DNA of 64,000 nt from Bifidobacterium primatium (lineage in GTDB: Bacteria; Actinomycetota; Actinomycetes; Actinomycetales; Bifidobacteriaceae): positions 124,001 through 188,000 of the forward strand of contig NZ_PEBI01000004.1 in assembly GCF_002802875.1 (NCBI RefSeq). The letters run 5' to 3'. This document shows, one piece after another, positions 17,781 through 26,534 of this stretch. The notes beneath the pieces are model-generated. The model was not told where the DNA came from. It did no database searches and saw only the letters and a program-made list of their open reading frames with translations. Position numbers and translations under genes: made by a program. Position 1 is the stretch's first letter. Every line of letters begins with the position of its first letter.

Positions 17781-17799
17781 GTCGTTTACGGCATGGGCG

Positions 17800-18597
17800 T
17801 CACAGCACGTCGAAGTGCCTGAGGGCCTTGAGGATGCCGTCGTCGTCCACGGAGGCGGTGATGTAGTCGGCGGCGGCCTTCGCCTTGTCGCCGCCGGAGC
17901 CCATGGCCACGCCTATGCCGGCGTAGGCGAGCATGTCGGCGTCGTTGCCTCCGTCGCCGAACGCCATGGTCTCCTCGCGAGAGAATCCGTAGAGTTCCAT
18001 GAACGCCTTGATGCCGGCGGGCTTGCCGCCGTCGGCGGGGATGAAGTCGCAGAACGAGGGGTGCCAGCGCACCGACCGGCATCCGGGAAGCATGGCGACG
18101 ATCCGCTCCTCTTCGCTCTCATCCACGAATGCGGAGAACTGGAAGGTGGGGTGCTCGAGCGTGCGCGCGGGGTCGTCGATGACCAGCGAGGGCGCGGTGG
18201 CGCCGAGTCCGGCGTACTGTTCGCGGATCTTCGGCGTGATCTGGTTGAAATACACGTAGTCCGATTCGGCGAAGTTCGCGCCGACCTCGGGATGGGCGGC
18301 CAGGTAGTCGAGGAAGATGCGCAGGTCGGTCTTGTCGATGTCGTGGGTCTTGAGGAAGCCGTTGTCGTCGAAGCAGTACTGGCCGGTCATGGTCATGTAG
18401 CCGTCGAAGTCGATGCCGAGCCGCGCGGTGACGATGCCCATCTGCGTGGGCGAGCGTCCGGTGGCGATGAACACCTTGATGTCCTTCGCCTTCAGCGCCT
18501 CGATGGCGTCCTTGGTGGACTGCGGCACCTCGTGGGTGGTGAAACTGGTCAGGGTGCCGTCGATGTCGAAGAACACGGCTTTGATCTGCTGCGCCAT
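17800..18597 (-). CDS. Cof-type HAD-superfamily phosphatase
   Basis: 265 residues. HAD motif I VFFDIDGTLTSF (nucleophile D11, acid D13), motif II FIATGRSP, cap domain in the middle, and motif III/IV GDGGNDADMLAYAGIGVAMG near the C-terminus. These are typical of Cof/YidA-like sugar- or cofactor-phosphate phosphatases with a C2 cap. ATG 18597 follows GGAGGAG. Substrate cannot be told from sequence. Confidence 0.9.
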   Translation of the reverse strand: MAQQIKAVFFDIDGTLTSFTTHEVPQSTKDAIEALKAKDIKVFIATGRSPTQMGIVTARLGIDFDGYMTMTGQYCFDDNGFLKTHDIDKTDLRIFLDYLAAHPEVGANFAESDYVYFNQITPKIREQYAGLGATAPSLVIDDPARTLEHPTFQFSAFVDESEEERIVAMLPGCRSVRWHPSFCDFIPADGGKPAGIKAFMELYGFSREETMAFGDGGNDADMLAYAGIGVAMGSGGDKAKAAADYITASVDDDGILKALRHFDVL

Positions 18598-18704
18598 GGG
18601 CGTCTCCTCCGTTGGTCGTATCGCCATCAGCTTACCAACGGCCGGCGATGCGCGGCCGTGTCGTCGGCTGCTACGCTATGTATGACGACGGGAGGGTGAT
18701 GACG

Positions 18705-19238
18705 ATGACGGGGAACGGCATCGCGGATCTGCCGGAAGACGCCACGATGGACGGCGCACGCCGTTGGCATAGTCTGCCGGCCGCGGTGAAACGCGTGTGG
18801 CTGCTGCGGGCCCTGTCGCGCGACGGCGTCGGCCTGGCCGGCTGCGCGGCGGCGGCGATAATCTGCCGCGTCGTGGGCTGGTGGTCGGTCTGGCACTGCC
18901 TCGTGTTGGCGGCGGCTGCGGCGCTGTTGCTGCTGGACCTCGTCACCCAGCCGTTGCGTACGACATACTCCTACGCGTTCAGCCGGTATTCCATCGGCGA
19001 GCATGACGTGATGCTGCACCGGGGCTGGCTGCTGCGCGACACCACGACCATCCCCTACAACCGTGTGCAGCATGTGGAGACCAGGCAGGGGCCGCTGCTA
19101 AGACGCTTCGGACTGACGGCCGTCGAAGTGCATACCGCCGTGGGCGAGCATGAGATTCCGGCACTGGAGAACGCGGACGCGACGGCGATCGTCGGGCAGA
19201 TCAGCGCACGCGTGCTCGCCTCGAAGGACGACGTATGA
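18705..19238 (+). CDS. Membrane PH-domain protein, YdbS-like
   Basis: 177 residues. Two adjacent hydrophobic segments (about 38-75), then a bacterial PH domain of the YdbS/YdbT type with YSIGEHDVMLHRGWLLRDTT and the hallmark IPYNRVQHVETRQGPLLRRFG. ATG 18705 has GGAGGG eight bases upstream; ATG 18699 is too close to it. It overlaps the next gene as ATGA, forming a two-gene operon. Family function is unknown; such pairs in Bacillus are linked to membrane stress or bacteriocin resistance. Confidence 0.85.
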   Translation: MTGNGIADLPEDATMDGARRWHSLPAAVKRVWLLRALSRDGVGLAGCAAAAIICRVVGWWSVWHCLVLAAAAALLLLDLVTQPLRTTYSYAFSRYSIGEHDVMLHRGWLLRDTTTIPYNRVQHVETRQGPLLRRFGLTAVEVHTAVGEHEIPALENADATAIVGQISARVLASKDDV

Positions 19239-20890
19239 CCGGCGAGCAAACGGACCCGCGCACGCCTCATGCCTCCGGCGCATGGCATCGGACGCATCCT
19301 CTGGCGCTGGTCATCGACGTCTACAACTGGGGCAAGGCGATCATCGGATTCGTGTTCTCCATGCTGGTGATACTGCCCCGATTGCACATGACGTTCCGCA
19401 CCGTCTGCATGCTCGCGGCGGGAATCATCCTCATGGGAGTCGTCTGGCTCATCGCCGAATGGGCGTCCCGACGATACCGGCTGGAACGCGATGCGCTGAC
19501 CCTGCGAACGGGCCTGTTCACCGACACACGCAAGACCATCCCCTACGACCACATCCACGCGGTCGATGTCTCCGCCCCGTTCTTCTTCCGCCCGTTCGCG
19601 CTGGTGACGCTGACCGTGGATTCCGGCGGGGTCTCGGACGGCTCCACGATAACGCTGACCGCCGTTCCGGCGACGCTGTCCACGACGTTGGAACGGCTGC
19701 GTCGACAGGCCTGCGGCCCCGCCCCGCACGACCCTGCCGCGCATGCCCGGCAGGTGACGGCCGCGACGGACCTCCGGCCGGCCGTCACATCGGACACGGA
19801 CACCGTGTCGGATACGCGAGAACGGCTCGTATTCCGCGCATCCATACGCGACACCCTGCTGTTCGCGGTCACCGACCTGGGATTCCTGGCGGCGCTCGCG
19901 GTCATCACCGGCTTCCTGCAGAACCTCCGCGACATCATTCCGCGGGACGTCTACGATTCCACCCAGGATTCCGTCATCAGATTCTCCACCCATGGCGCGC
20001 TGCACATCGTCGTGATGGTCATCATCGTGGTGGCGGCGATGCTGACGGTCAGCATCGTGAAATCACTGGCCCAGTATCATCGGTTCGAGGTGTGGAGGCG
20101 TGGCGACGACCTTGTCGTCGTGCGGGGTCTGTTCACCCGCCGATCGGCCACGGTTCCGGTCCGGCGCGTGCAGTCCATCATCATACGACGGTCCCTGTTG
20201 CGCCGTCTGCTGCATCTGAGCTCGGTGCAGGTGGGGCTCACCACGCCGGGAACCGGCGACAGCGGCGACGATGTGCGCGGCGCGATCCTTCCCGTCATCG
20301 CCGATGCACGGCTGTACGGCGTATTGCGCGCCATGCTGCCCGAATGGCATCCCGCCCCGCCACGTGTCCGTCGTACGGCACGGGGACTGGGACGGTACCT
20401 GATGCTCGCTCCCCTGATGGGAACGCTGGCCGGCATGGGCGCCGTCGCCGCCGCGGCGATGATTGCGGCCGGCATGCGTGCATCGCGAGAGGCAACGGGC
20501 ATCCTGACGGCGACGTTCGACGCGGGATGGGGACCTCTCGATGGATTCCGTGTCATATGGCTGCTGTGGCTCGTCCTGATACCCGCCGTCGGAGGCGGCA
20601 TCATATGCGTCCGACGCCTGCTGCAATGGCGCACGGAAGGGTACGCACTGCTGCCGGGCAACCGGATCGTCGTCACCGGGGCCCGTGGCCTCGGTCTCGT
20701 CACCATGATCACCCGTCGGTCACGTATCCAGTATGTACGGCGGCGGATGCTTCCATGGCGCATGCGGGCCGGCGTGGAATCCATGGTCATGCCGCTGTTC
20801 GTGATGAACGGCCACTCGTGTCTGCGTCTCGCCGCGATCCGCTCCGCCGAGGCGCAGCGCCTGCACGACTGGGCGGTCGGCTGCAGGTAA
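19235..20890 (+). CDS. Membrane protein with repeated PH domains, YdbT-like
   Basis: 551 residues. Three segments of alternating hydrophobic pairs and PH-type domains. The first PH unit has LERDALTLRTGLFTDTRKTI and IPYDHIHAVDV; the second has WRRGDDLVVVRGLFTRRSAT and VPVRRVQSIIIRRSLLRRLL; the third has LLPGNRIVVTGARGLG and RRSRIQYVRRRMLPWR. The start overlaps the YdbS-like gene by four bases, so the two are probably made in fixed ratio and act as one membrane complex. A strong terminator follows. Role unknown. Confidence 0.87.
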   Translation: MTGEQTDPRTPHASGAWHRTHPLALVIDVYNWGKAIIGFVFSMLVILPRLHMTFRTVCMLAAGIILMGVVWLIAEWASRRYRLERDALTLRTGLFTDTRKTIPYDHIHAVDVSAPFFFRPFALVTLTVDSGGVSDGSTITLTAVPATLSTTLERLRRQACGPAPHDPAAHARQVTAATDLRPAVTSDTDTVSDTRERLVFRASIRDTLLFAVTDLGFLAALAVITGFLQNLRDIIPRDVYDSTQDSVIRFSTHGALHIVVMVIIVVAAMLTVSIVKSLAQYHRFEVWRRGDDLVVVRGLFTRRSATVPVRRVQSIIIRRSLLRRLLHLSSVQVGLTTPGTGDSGDDVRGAILPVIADARLYGVLRAMLPEWHPAPPRVRRTARGLGRYLMLAPLMGTLAGMGAVAAAAMIAAGMRASREATGILTATFDAGWGPLDGFRVIWLLWLVLIPAVGGGIICVRRLLQWRTEGYALLPGNRIVVTGARGLGLVTMITRRSRIQYVRRRMLPWRMRAGVESMVMPLFVMNGHSCLRLAAIRSAEAQRLHDWAVGCR

Positions 20891-20895
20891 ACGAA

Positions 20896-20937
20896 AACGG
20901 AGGGGAACCGGAGATATGCATCCGGTTCCCCTCCGTT
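20896..20937. terminator. Bidirectional terminator after the PH-domain operon
   Basis: Seventeen-base perfect stem AACGGAGGGGAACCGGA with its complement and an eight-base loop, six bases after the stop of the YdbT-like gene. It is convergent with the flavin-binding protein gene. Confidence 0.9.
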
Positions 20938-20988
20938 GCAATCGCACGTCCGGAGGATGAGTCCTCGTCAATCGGACGCCGACGTCGG

Positions 20989-21393
20989 TCAGTCCTTGAC
21001 GATGGTCTTGCCGGCGTTCGGGCCGGAGGCGAGGTCCTCGATCTCGGTGATCTCGAGCACAGGGATGACGGCGGGCTTCTTGGTGCCCTTCTCCTCGGCG
21101 ACCTTCACCTGCTCCTCGTAGATGGCGTCGTCGGAGTGCAGCACGACGTTGCCGCGGAAGCGGTAGCCCTTCTTCTCGGCGAGGTTGGCGAAGGCGATGA
21201 CGAGCTTGCCGTTGGCCTGCAGGTTCTTGTAGGCCTGGCCGGCGGTGCGCTCGTGGTAGGCGATGTGGTTGTCGTCGAGCACGAACAGCGACATCTTCGG
21301 ACCGAGGTCGAGCGTGCCGTCCTCGTTCTGGGTGGCGATCCAGCCCAGGTTGTTCTCGATGAAAGTCTTCATCTCAGCGGTGAGCGTTGCCAT
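20989..21393 (-). CDS. Pyridoxamine-5'-phosphate-oxidase-like flavin-binding protein
   Basis: 134 residues. Split beta-barrel family: LGWIATQNEDGTLDLGPKMS at the start, then DNHIAYHERTAGQAYKNL and KLVIAFANL, the FMN-binding pattern. Too short for true PdxH and lacking its C-terminal substrate loop, so a general flavin or haem reductase role is more likely. It has a highly biased codon use suggesting good expression. ATG 21393 is preceded by GAAAGGA. Confidence 0.85.
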   Translation of the reverse strand: MATLTAEMKTFIENNLGWIATQNEDGTLDLGPKMSLFVLDDNHIAYHERTAGQAYKNLQANGKLVIAFANLAEKKGYRFRGNVVLHSDDAIYEEQVKVAEEKGTKKPAVIPVLEITEIEDLASGPNAGKTIVKD

Positions 21394-21512
21394 AATGCAA
21401 TCCTTTCAGCAGTCGTTCGGTATCCGATTCAAGGGTACTCGCCGGCGCGGTGACACGCACGATGCACGCCTGTGAGAAACATCACGCGAAACGCCGCGCC
21501 AGGGGACGGACG

Positions 21513-24371
21513 TCATTCGGGGCTCTTCAGCGCGCCGACCATGTCGATGCGGTCGAGCATCCGGTTGGTGACGAACGTGACGACCACGGCGAAGCCCAGC
21601 GCCAGGACGGCGGATATCGCATAGCTGGCCCAGTGCACGTGCACGGCGAAGTAGATGCCGGGCATGCGCAGCACCATGGTGAACCCCTCGCTCACCAGAC
21701 GGCCGAGCGGCAGTCCCAACGCCACGCCGATCAGGGTGAGCAGCAGCATCTCCTTGTTCACGTAGTGCCTCACCTCGCCCCGGCGGAATCCGAGCACCTT
21801 GATGGTGGCGAGTTCGCGCTCGCGCTCGGAGATGTTGGTGGTCGACAGCGTGAACAGCACCACGAAGGCGAGCACGCCGGCCAGGACGAGCAGCACGTAG
21901 ACCACGGTGTTGATGAGCGTGAAGTTCTTCTCGAACTCGTGTCTCAGTTCCGCCACGCTCGTCACCGATAGATACGCGTCGTCGCGTTTGAGCGCGTCGG
22001 CGAAGGACATCTGCGCCGCATCGTCGCCGTTGAGGTGCACGAGCATGCCGTTGGCCCGGTACGTCTTGCCGAACAGCCGCTCGTAGAGCTTCTGCGTCAT
22101 GACGATGCTGTTGCCCATGTAGTTCTCCGCGACGTCCCGTATGACGACGTCGACGCCGCTGAACGTCGAATCCTTGAAATGCGCGGAGTCGCCCGGCTGC
22201 AGGCCCAGCATCTGCATGGCGTTCTTGGTCATGATGGCGCCGGTGTCCGTCGGCGTCAGACGCCTCCCCCCGCCGAGGGCTGCGCTCCAGTCGCTTTGCG
22301 CGGACCGCAGATGCTGGTAGTCGTCGAACCGTTGCTCCTCCCCGGAGGGTATGACGATGAGCTGCACGTTCTCCTCGCGTCCGCCGTCTACGGCGGAGAC
22401 CGTGCCCGAGTCGACGCGCACGCCGAGCACGTCCTTCACCTCGTCGGAGGCCCTCAGCCGCCGCAGCGCGTCGGCGTTGTCGTCGTCGCCGGTCACCGCC
22501 ATGAGATCGTAGGCCACGACGCCGCCGTATTGGTTGGGGCGCAGCTGCACCACGGAATCCCTGATGGCGAACCCGCACATCATGAGCATGGTGCATCCCA
22601 TGATGCCGGCGATGGTCATGATCGCGCGGCTCTTATAGCGGAAGAGGTTGCGGGCCGTCACCTTGTTGAGGAACGACATGCGGCGCCATAGGGGGCCGAA
22701 GCGCTCCAGCAGTATGCGTCTGCCCGCGCGTGGCGCCTTGGGCCGCAGCAGCGCGGCCGGGTCGAGCCGCAGTTCGCTGCGGCACGCCCATATGGCGCTG
22801 CCGACCACCGCCACGATGAACAGCGCCGCGAAGACGAGCCCGTACGCCGTGTCGAAATACAGGTGGTATGCGGGCAGCTGGTACATGGTGGCGAATATGG
22901 AGAACAGGATCTTCGGCATGACGATGAATCCGACCGCGTCGCCGAGCAAGCCGCCGAGCACGCAGGCGAGCAGCGCGTAGACGACGTACTTGGCGAGGAT
23001 CTCGCGTTTGCGGTAGCCCAGCGCCTTGTATACGCCGATGAGGCCGCGCTCCTCCTCGACCATGCGGGTGATGGCCGTGAGGCTGATGAGCACGGCGACG
23101 AGCAGGAACAGCACGGGGAACACGGTGCCGATGGCCTCGATGGATTTGGAGTCGCTGTCGATGCTGGAATAGCCGCTCAGCGCCGTGCGGTCGCGCACAT
23201 ACCATTGTGCCTCGTCGGTCTTCTCCACCTCGGCCCTTGCATCGGCGAATTCGGTCTCGGCCTTGGACCTCTGCTCGTTCAACGTGTTCCGCTGTTCATC
23301 CAACCGCCGTTGCGCCGCGTCGATCTGCGTGGTATCCATGCCCAGCATGACAAGGTATGCGCGCTGTTGCCCCAGCTGCCGACCGGCGTCGTCAAGACGT
23401 GTCTCGGCGTCGTCGAGGTCCTTGTCGGTCTTGGCCTTCTCCTTGTCGATCGTCGCATTGGCCTCGGCCTTGACGGCATCGGTGCGCGCCTTCTCCCTCT
23501 TTTCACTGATGTCGTCGATACGGGTTCTGACCACGTCGACGTCCGTCTTGTACGAGTCGGAGAACGATTGCCCGTCCGCCGCGCCGTCAACGGTGAGGAT
23601 CACGGAGGTATAGACGTCCCTGGCGTCGTCGTTCACGGCGTCACCGGTGACGAAGAACGTGTGGTCGGGTACGGTGGAGCTTTTGCGGAACGCCGTGGAC
23701 GATCCCTCTCCCCCGCCCACATCGGTGGCGTCGATCACCGTGCCGACGATGGTGTATTCGTGTTGTTTGAAGATCTCCGTGGCGGCGTCCGACGATTCGG
23801 AGCCCTTCCCCGTCGACGATGCCGTATCGTCCGCGGAGAATGTCACCTTGCCGCCGATTCGCAGACCGCTTGCCATCAGAAACCCCTGGGTCACGGCGAC
23901 TTCGTCGCCGTCGGCCGGCAGCCGACCGTCGACGACATACGGTTCGTCCATGACTTTGGAATCCGCGGCGTCCGTCCCGGCGGCGGGCAGCGCATTCACC
24001 GTCACCTTCGTCCGGCTGCCGTCGAGGTCGACGATGGCGGTCTCGCCGTAGCGCCCCTCGACCGCCTTCACCCCGTCGACGTCGCCCAGTGCCCGCACGT
24101 CGTCGTCGGTCAGTCCGAGCGTGGAGACGATGGCGATGTCGTGGAGATGCCGGCCGTCGAAGAACGCGTCGGCCGTGCGTTTGAGGTCGGTGCATGCCGC
24201 CTGCAGTCCCGTCGCCACGGTGACGCCCAATGCGGTGATGACGAGGATGGAGAGGAACCTGCCGATGTGATGCGTCATCGTACGCCGGACGTCCTTGGCG
24301 AACGCGGACCCGATGACGCCCGAACGCCTGTTTCGGCGCCTTGCCGCGCCGTCTAATCTGGTATGCGCCAT
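21513..24371 (-). CDS. Large FtsX-type ABC permease without adjacent ATPase
   Basis: 952 residues from ATG 24371, supported by GAAGGGG eight bases upstream. One N-terminal membrane anchor (RFLSILVITALGVTVATG), a large extracytoplasmic region including an Ala/Glu/Lys/Gln-rich coiled coil, then an FtsX domain with three segments, a second extracytoplasmic part, and a C-terminal FtsX domain (VYVLLVLAGVLAFVVLFTL). This is the long MacB/LolE-like exporter permease form. It is divergent from a TetR gene, a classic arrangement for an inducible exporter. No ATP-binding subunit is next to it. Substrate unknown. Confidence 0.9.
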   Translation of the reverse strand: MAHTRLDGAARRRNRRSGVIGSAFAKDVRRTMTHHIGRFLSILVITALGVTVATGLQAACTDLKRTADAFFDGRHLHDIAIVSTLGLTDDDVRALGDVDGVKAVEGRYGETAIVDLDGSRTKVTVNALPAAGTDAADSKVMDEPYVVDGRLPADGDEVAVTQGFLMASGLRIGGKVTFSADDTASSTGKGSESSDAATEIFKQHEYTIVGTVIDATDVGGGEGSSTAFRKSSTVPDHTFFVTGDAVNDDARDVYTSVILTVDGAADGQSFSDSYKTDVDVVRTRIDDISEKREKARTDAVKAEANATIDKEKAKTDKDLDDAETRLDDAGRQLGQQRAYLVMLGMDTTQIDAAQRRLDEQRNTLNEQRSKAETEFADARAEVEKTDEAQWYVRDRTALSGYSSIDSDSKSIEAIGTVFPVLFLLVAVLISLTAITRMVEEERGLIGVYKALGYRKREILAKYVVYALLACVLGGLLGDAVGFIVMPKILFSIFATMYQLPAYHLYFDTAYGLVFAALFIVAVVGSAIWACRSELRLDPAALLRPKAPRAGRRILLERFGPLWRRMSFLNKVTARNLFRYKSRAIMTIAGIMGCTMLMMCGFAIRDSVVQLRPNQYGGVVAYDLMAVTGDDDNADALRRLRASDEVKDVLGVRVDSGTVSAVDGGREENVQLIVIPSGEEQRFDDYQHLRSAQSDWSAALGGGRRLTPTDTGAIMTKNAMQMLGLQPGDSAHFKDSTFSGVDVVIRDVAENYMGNSIVMTQKLYERLFGKTYRANGMLVHLNGDDAAQMSFADALKRDDAYLSVTSVAELRHEFEKNFTLINTVVYVLLVLAGVLAFVVLFTLSTTNISERERELATIKVLGFRRGEVRHYVNKEMLLLTLIGVALGLPLGRLVSEGFTMVLRMPGIYFAVHVHWASYAISAVLALGFAVVVTFVTNRMLDRIDMVGALKSPE

Positions 24372-24425
24372 CGCCCGTACCCCTTCCGCCGTCATCGTGC
24401 GGACATGAATCACTGCACATCGTGT

Positions 24426-24442
24426 TGTGTTATACAATCACA
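24426..24442. promoter_or_regulatory. Candidate TetR operator/promoter between permease and TetR genes
   Basis: In the 189-base divergent gap lies an AT-rich imperfect palindrome with outer arms TGTG and CACA around TTATACAAT. It contains TATACA and its complement TGTATA, which could serve as -10 boxes. No other notable element was seen in the gap. Confidence 0.4.
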
Positions 24443-24560
24443 GTATCGCCGAATCGCACGGCCATCAATAGACATCGACGCCGGCCCATGTTGAGCGATG
24501 TGGCACGGGCCACACCCGTCACGCCGGCACCGACGCCATGCATGAGGATTGGAGCAGACG

Positions 24561-25136
24561 ATGAAGAAACAGCCCCAGGTGACGGAACGGACCAAGGCCA
24601 ACCTATGCAAGGCGTTCTGGAAGCTGTACCGGACCCGTCCGATGGACAAGATCACGGTGCGGGAGATCACCGAGATCGCCGGATACAACCGAGGCACGTT
24701 CTACCTGTACTATCGCGACGTTCACGACATGTTCTCCCAGATCGAGGAGAGCCTGCTCAACATCGTGGAGGATCTCATCGAGGACATGCTGGCACAGGAG
24801 GGGCGCATCGACATCAGTTCGAACATGGGCACGATACTGACCATGGCGAAGACGCATTCGGCGTACATGTCGGTGCTGCTCAGCGACCACGGCGACCCGA
24901 CGTTCGTGACCAGGCTCAAGGAGCTGCTGTGGCCGCTGGTGGACCGCTATCTCGGCATCACGCAGTCGGTGGAGATGACTCGCGATGAACGCGAACTGCT
25001 CAAGCAGTTCTATCTCTCAGGACTCATCGCCGTGATCGGAGCATGGCTGAACTCCGGCAACCGCATGCCGCTCGACCGGTTCATCGCATTCGCGCTGACC
25101 ACCATGTTCCCGAACCAGTCCGAGAACATCCGATAG
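24561..25136 (+). CDS. TetR/AcrR-family regulator, likely controls the divergent permease
   Basis: 191 residues from ATG 24561, with GGAG six bases upstream. N-terminal helix-turn-helix ITVREITEIAGYNRGTFYLY (about 32-51), C-terminal domain of the DhaS/RutR-like group (GLIAVIGAWLNSG). Divergent from the FtsX-type permease, so it probably represses that gene. The thiN gene follows 32 bases later and may be cotranscribed. Confidence 0.88.
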   Translation: MKKQPQVTERTKANLCKAFWKLYRTRPMDKITVREITEIAGYNRGTFYLYYRDVHDMFSQIEESLLNIVEDLIEDMLAQEGRIDISSNMGTILTMAKTHSAYMSVLLSDHGDPTFVTRLKELLWPLVDRYLGITQSVEMTRDERELLKQFYLSGLIAVIGAWLNSGNRMPLDRFIAFALTTMFPNQSENIR

Positions 25137-25168
25137 CGGCCGACGGCAGGAACGACACAGGAGGTATC

Positions 25169-25948
25169 ATGAGCATCGACGTCTGCTTCATCTTCGGCGC
25201 CGGCGAATACTACGGCGGGGAGCCGCAGATTCCCGCGGAGGCGTATGTGATCGCCGCGGACGGCGGCATCGACCATGCGGAATCGTTCGGGGTCGTCCCC
25301 GACGCCGTCATCGGCGACTTCGATTCCGCAGCCGACGACTTCGCCGAATACTCGCGGTATCCGAACGTCATGCGCTTGCCCAGCGAGAAGGACGACACCG
25401 ACATGTTCGCCGCGGTGAAGCTCGGCTGGTCGAAGGGCGTGCGTCGGTTCCACATCCTCGGAGGTCTTGGAGGCCGTCTCGACCATACGCTGGCGAACAT
25501 GCAGATGCTGGCGCAGATATCCCGTCACGGCGGCATCGGGTTCCTGCACGGCGACGGCACGGTGGCCACGGCGGTCACCGATGCGACGCTGTCGTTCCCC
25601 GCATGGGGTCCGGAGCCGGGAGACGGACGCATGATATCGGTGTTCGCCCATAGCGACGTCGCCCGGCACGTCTCCATACGGGGGCTGAAATACGAGGTCG
25701 ACGACGCGACGCTGCGCAATACGCGGGCGCTGGGGGTGAGCAACGAGTTCCGGGACGGCGACGCCGCATCGGTATCGGTGGGGGACGGCACGCTCGCCGT
25801 CGTCTATCCGGCCGCCGCGCCGACACCGCAATGGCGCACCGACCGCCCCGAGGAGGGGCCGGATGCGCTCGGCGTCATCAACACCCACGTATCCTCGCTG
25901 CTTGCGACGCGGGACCGTCCGGCAGACGGCGGCTCGGACGAACGTTGA
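25169..25948 (+). CDS. thiN: Thiamine pyrophosphokinase
   Basis: 259 residues. Makes thiamine diphosphate from thiamine and ATP. Seen in order: YVIAADGGIDHAESFG, VIGDFDSAADDF, LPSEKDDTDMFAAVKLG, ILGGLGGRLDHTLANM, all core motifs of the family. ATG 25169 follows AGGAGG. A C-terminal extension of about 35 residues has no recognised domain. Possibly cotranscribed with the TetR gene before and the ArsC/Spx-like gene 60 bases after. Confidence 0.9.
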   Translation: MSIDVCFIFGAGEYYGGEPQIPAEAYVIAADGGIDHAESFGVVPDAVIGDFDSAADDFAEYSRYPNVMRLPSEKDDTDMFAAVKLGWSKGVRRFHILGGLGGRLDHTLANMQMLAQISRHGGIGFLHGDGTVATAVTDATLSFPAWGPEPGDGRMISVFAHSDVARHVSIRGLKYEVDDATLRNTRALGVSNEFRDGDAASVSVGDGTLAVVYPAAAPTPQWRTDRPEEGPDALGVINTHVSSLLATRDRPADGGSDER

Positions 25949-26008
25949 CCGCATCGCGGCGCAGAAACCGATGCAAGACCATCGATCATCAGGAAAGGAA
26001 ACCGAATC

Positions 26009-26386
26009 ATGAACAAGGCGCTGTTCCTCTGCTACGCACGCTGTTCCACATGCGCCAAGGCCCGCAAGTGGCTGGATGGGCATGGAATCGCATATGCGGA
26101 ACGCGACATCAAGGGCGACAATCCGAACGCCGACGAGCTTGCCGCATGGCATCGGGCCAGCGGACTGCCGATACGGCGGTTCTTCAATACGTCCGGTCAG
26201 CTGTACCGTGCGATGGGGCTCAAGGACCGCCTGCCGTCGATGAGCGACGAGGAGGCCGTCGAGCTGCTTGCCACCGACGGCATGCTCGTCAAACGGCCGC
26301 TGCTCATCGTGCCGTCCGCCGACGGCGGCGAACCGACCGTGCTCGTCGGCTTCCGCGAGCCGCAGTGGGAGCAGGCGTTGGCATGA
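26009..26386 (+). CDS. ArsC/Spx-family thioredoxin-fold protein
   Basis: 125 residues. Begins LFLCYARCSTCAKARKWLD with a CxxC pair (C12, C15), then ERDIKGDNPNADEL and the family RRFFNTSGQLYRAMGLKD, ending with KRPLLIV. This matches the YffB/Spx-like group of ArsC proteins. True arsenate reductases of this family use one Cys plus glutathione, so arsenate activity is uncertain; a disulfide-sensing Spx-like role is possible but the RNA-polymerase-binding residues cannot be verified by eye. AGGAAAGG precedes ATG 26009. Confidence 0.85.
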   Translation: MNKALFLCYARCSTCAKARKWLDGHGIAYAERDIKGDNPNADELAAWHRASGLPIRRFFNTSGQLYRAMGLKDRLPSMSDEEAVELLATDGMLVKRPLLIVPSADGGEPTVLVGFREPQWEQALA

Positions 26387-26463
26387 CAGCCGGCTTTGCC
26401 GGCTGATGGAGGATACCCCCGAAAGGCGGCGAACGCGCAATGACAAGAAGCGCAATAACGGAG

Positions 26464-26499
26464 AAAGGTCCTGTCCCGGCGAACCGGGGCAGGACCTTT
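26464..26499. terminator. Bidirectional terminator before gap
   Basis: Stem AAAGGTCCTG with CAGGACCTTT extended inward by CCCG/CGGG, between the convergent ArsC/Spx-like and gap genes. Confidence 0.85.
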
Positions 26500-26534
26500 C
26501 GCTATGCTACGAGACTACTGTCGTATCGCTGGTC

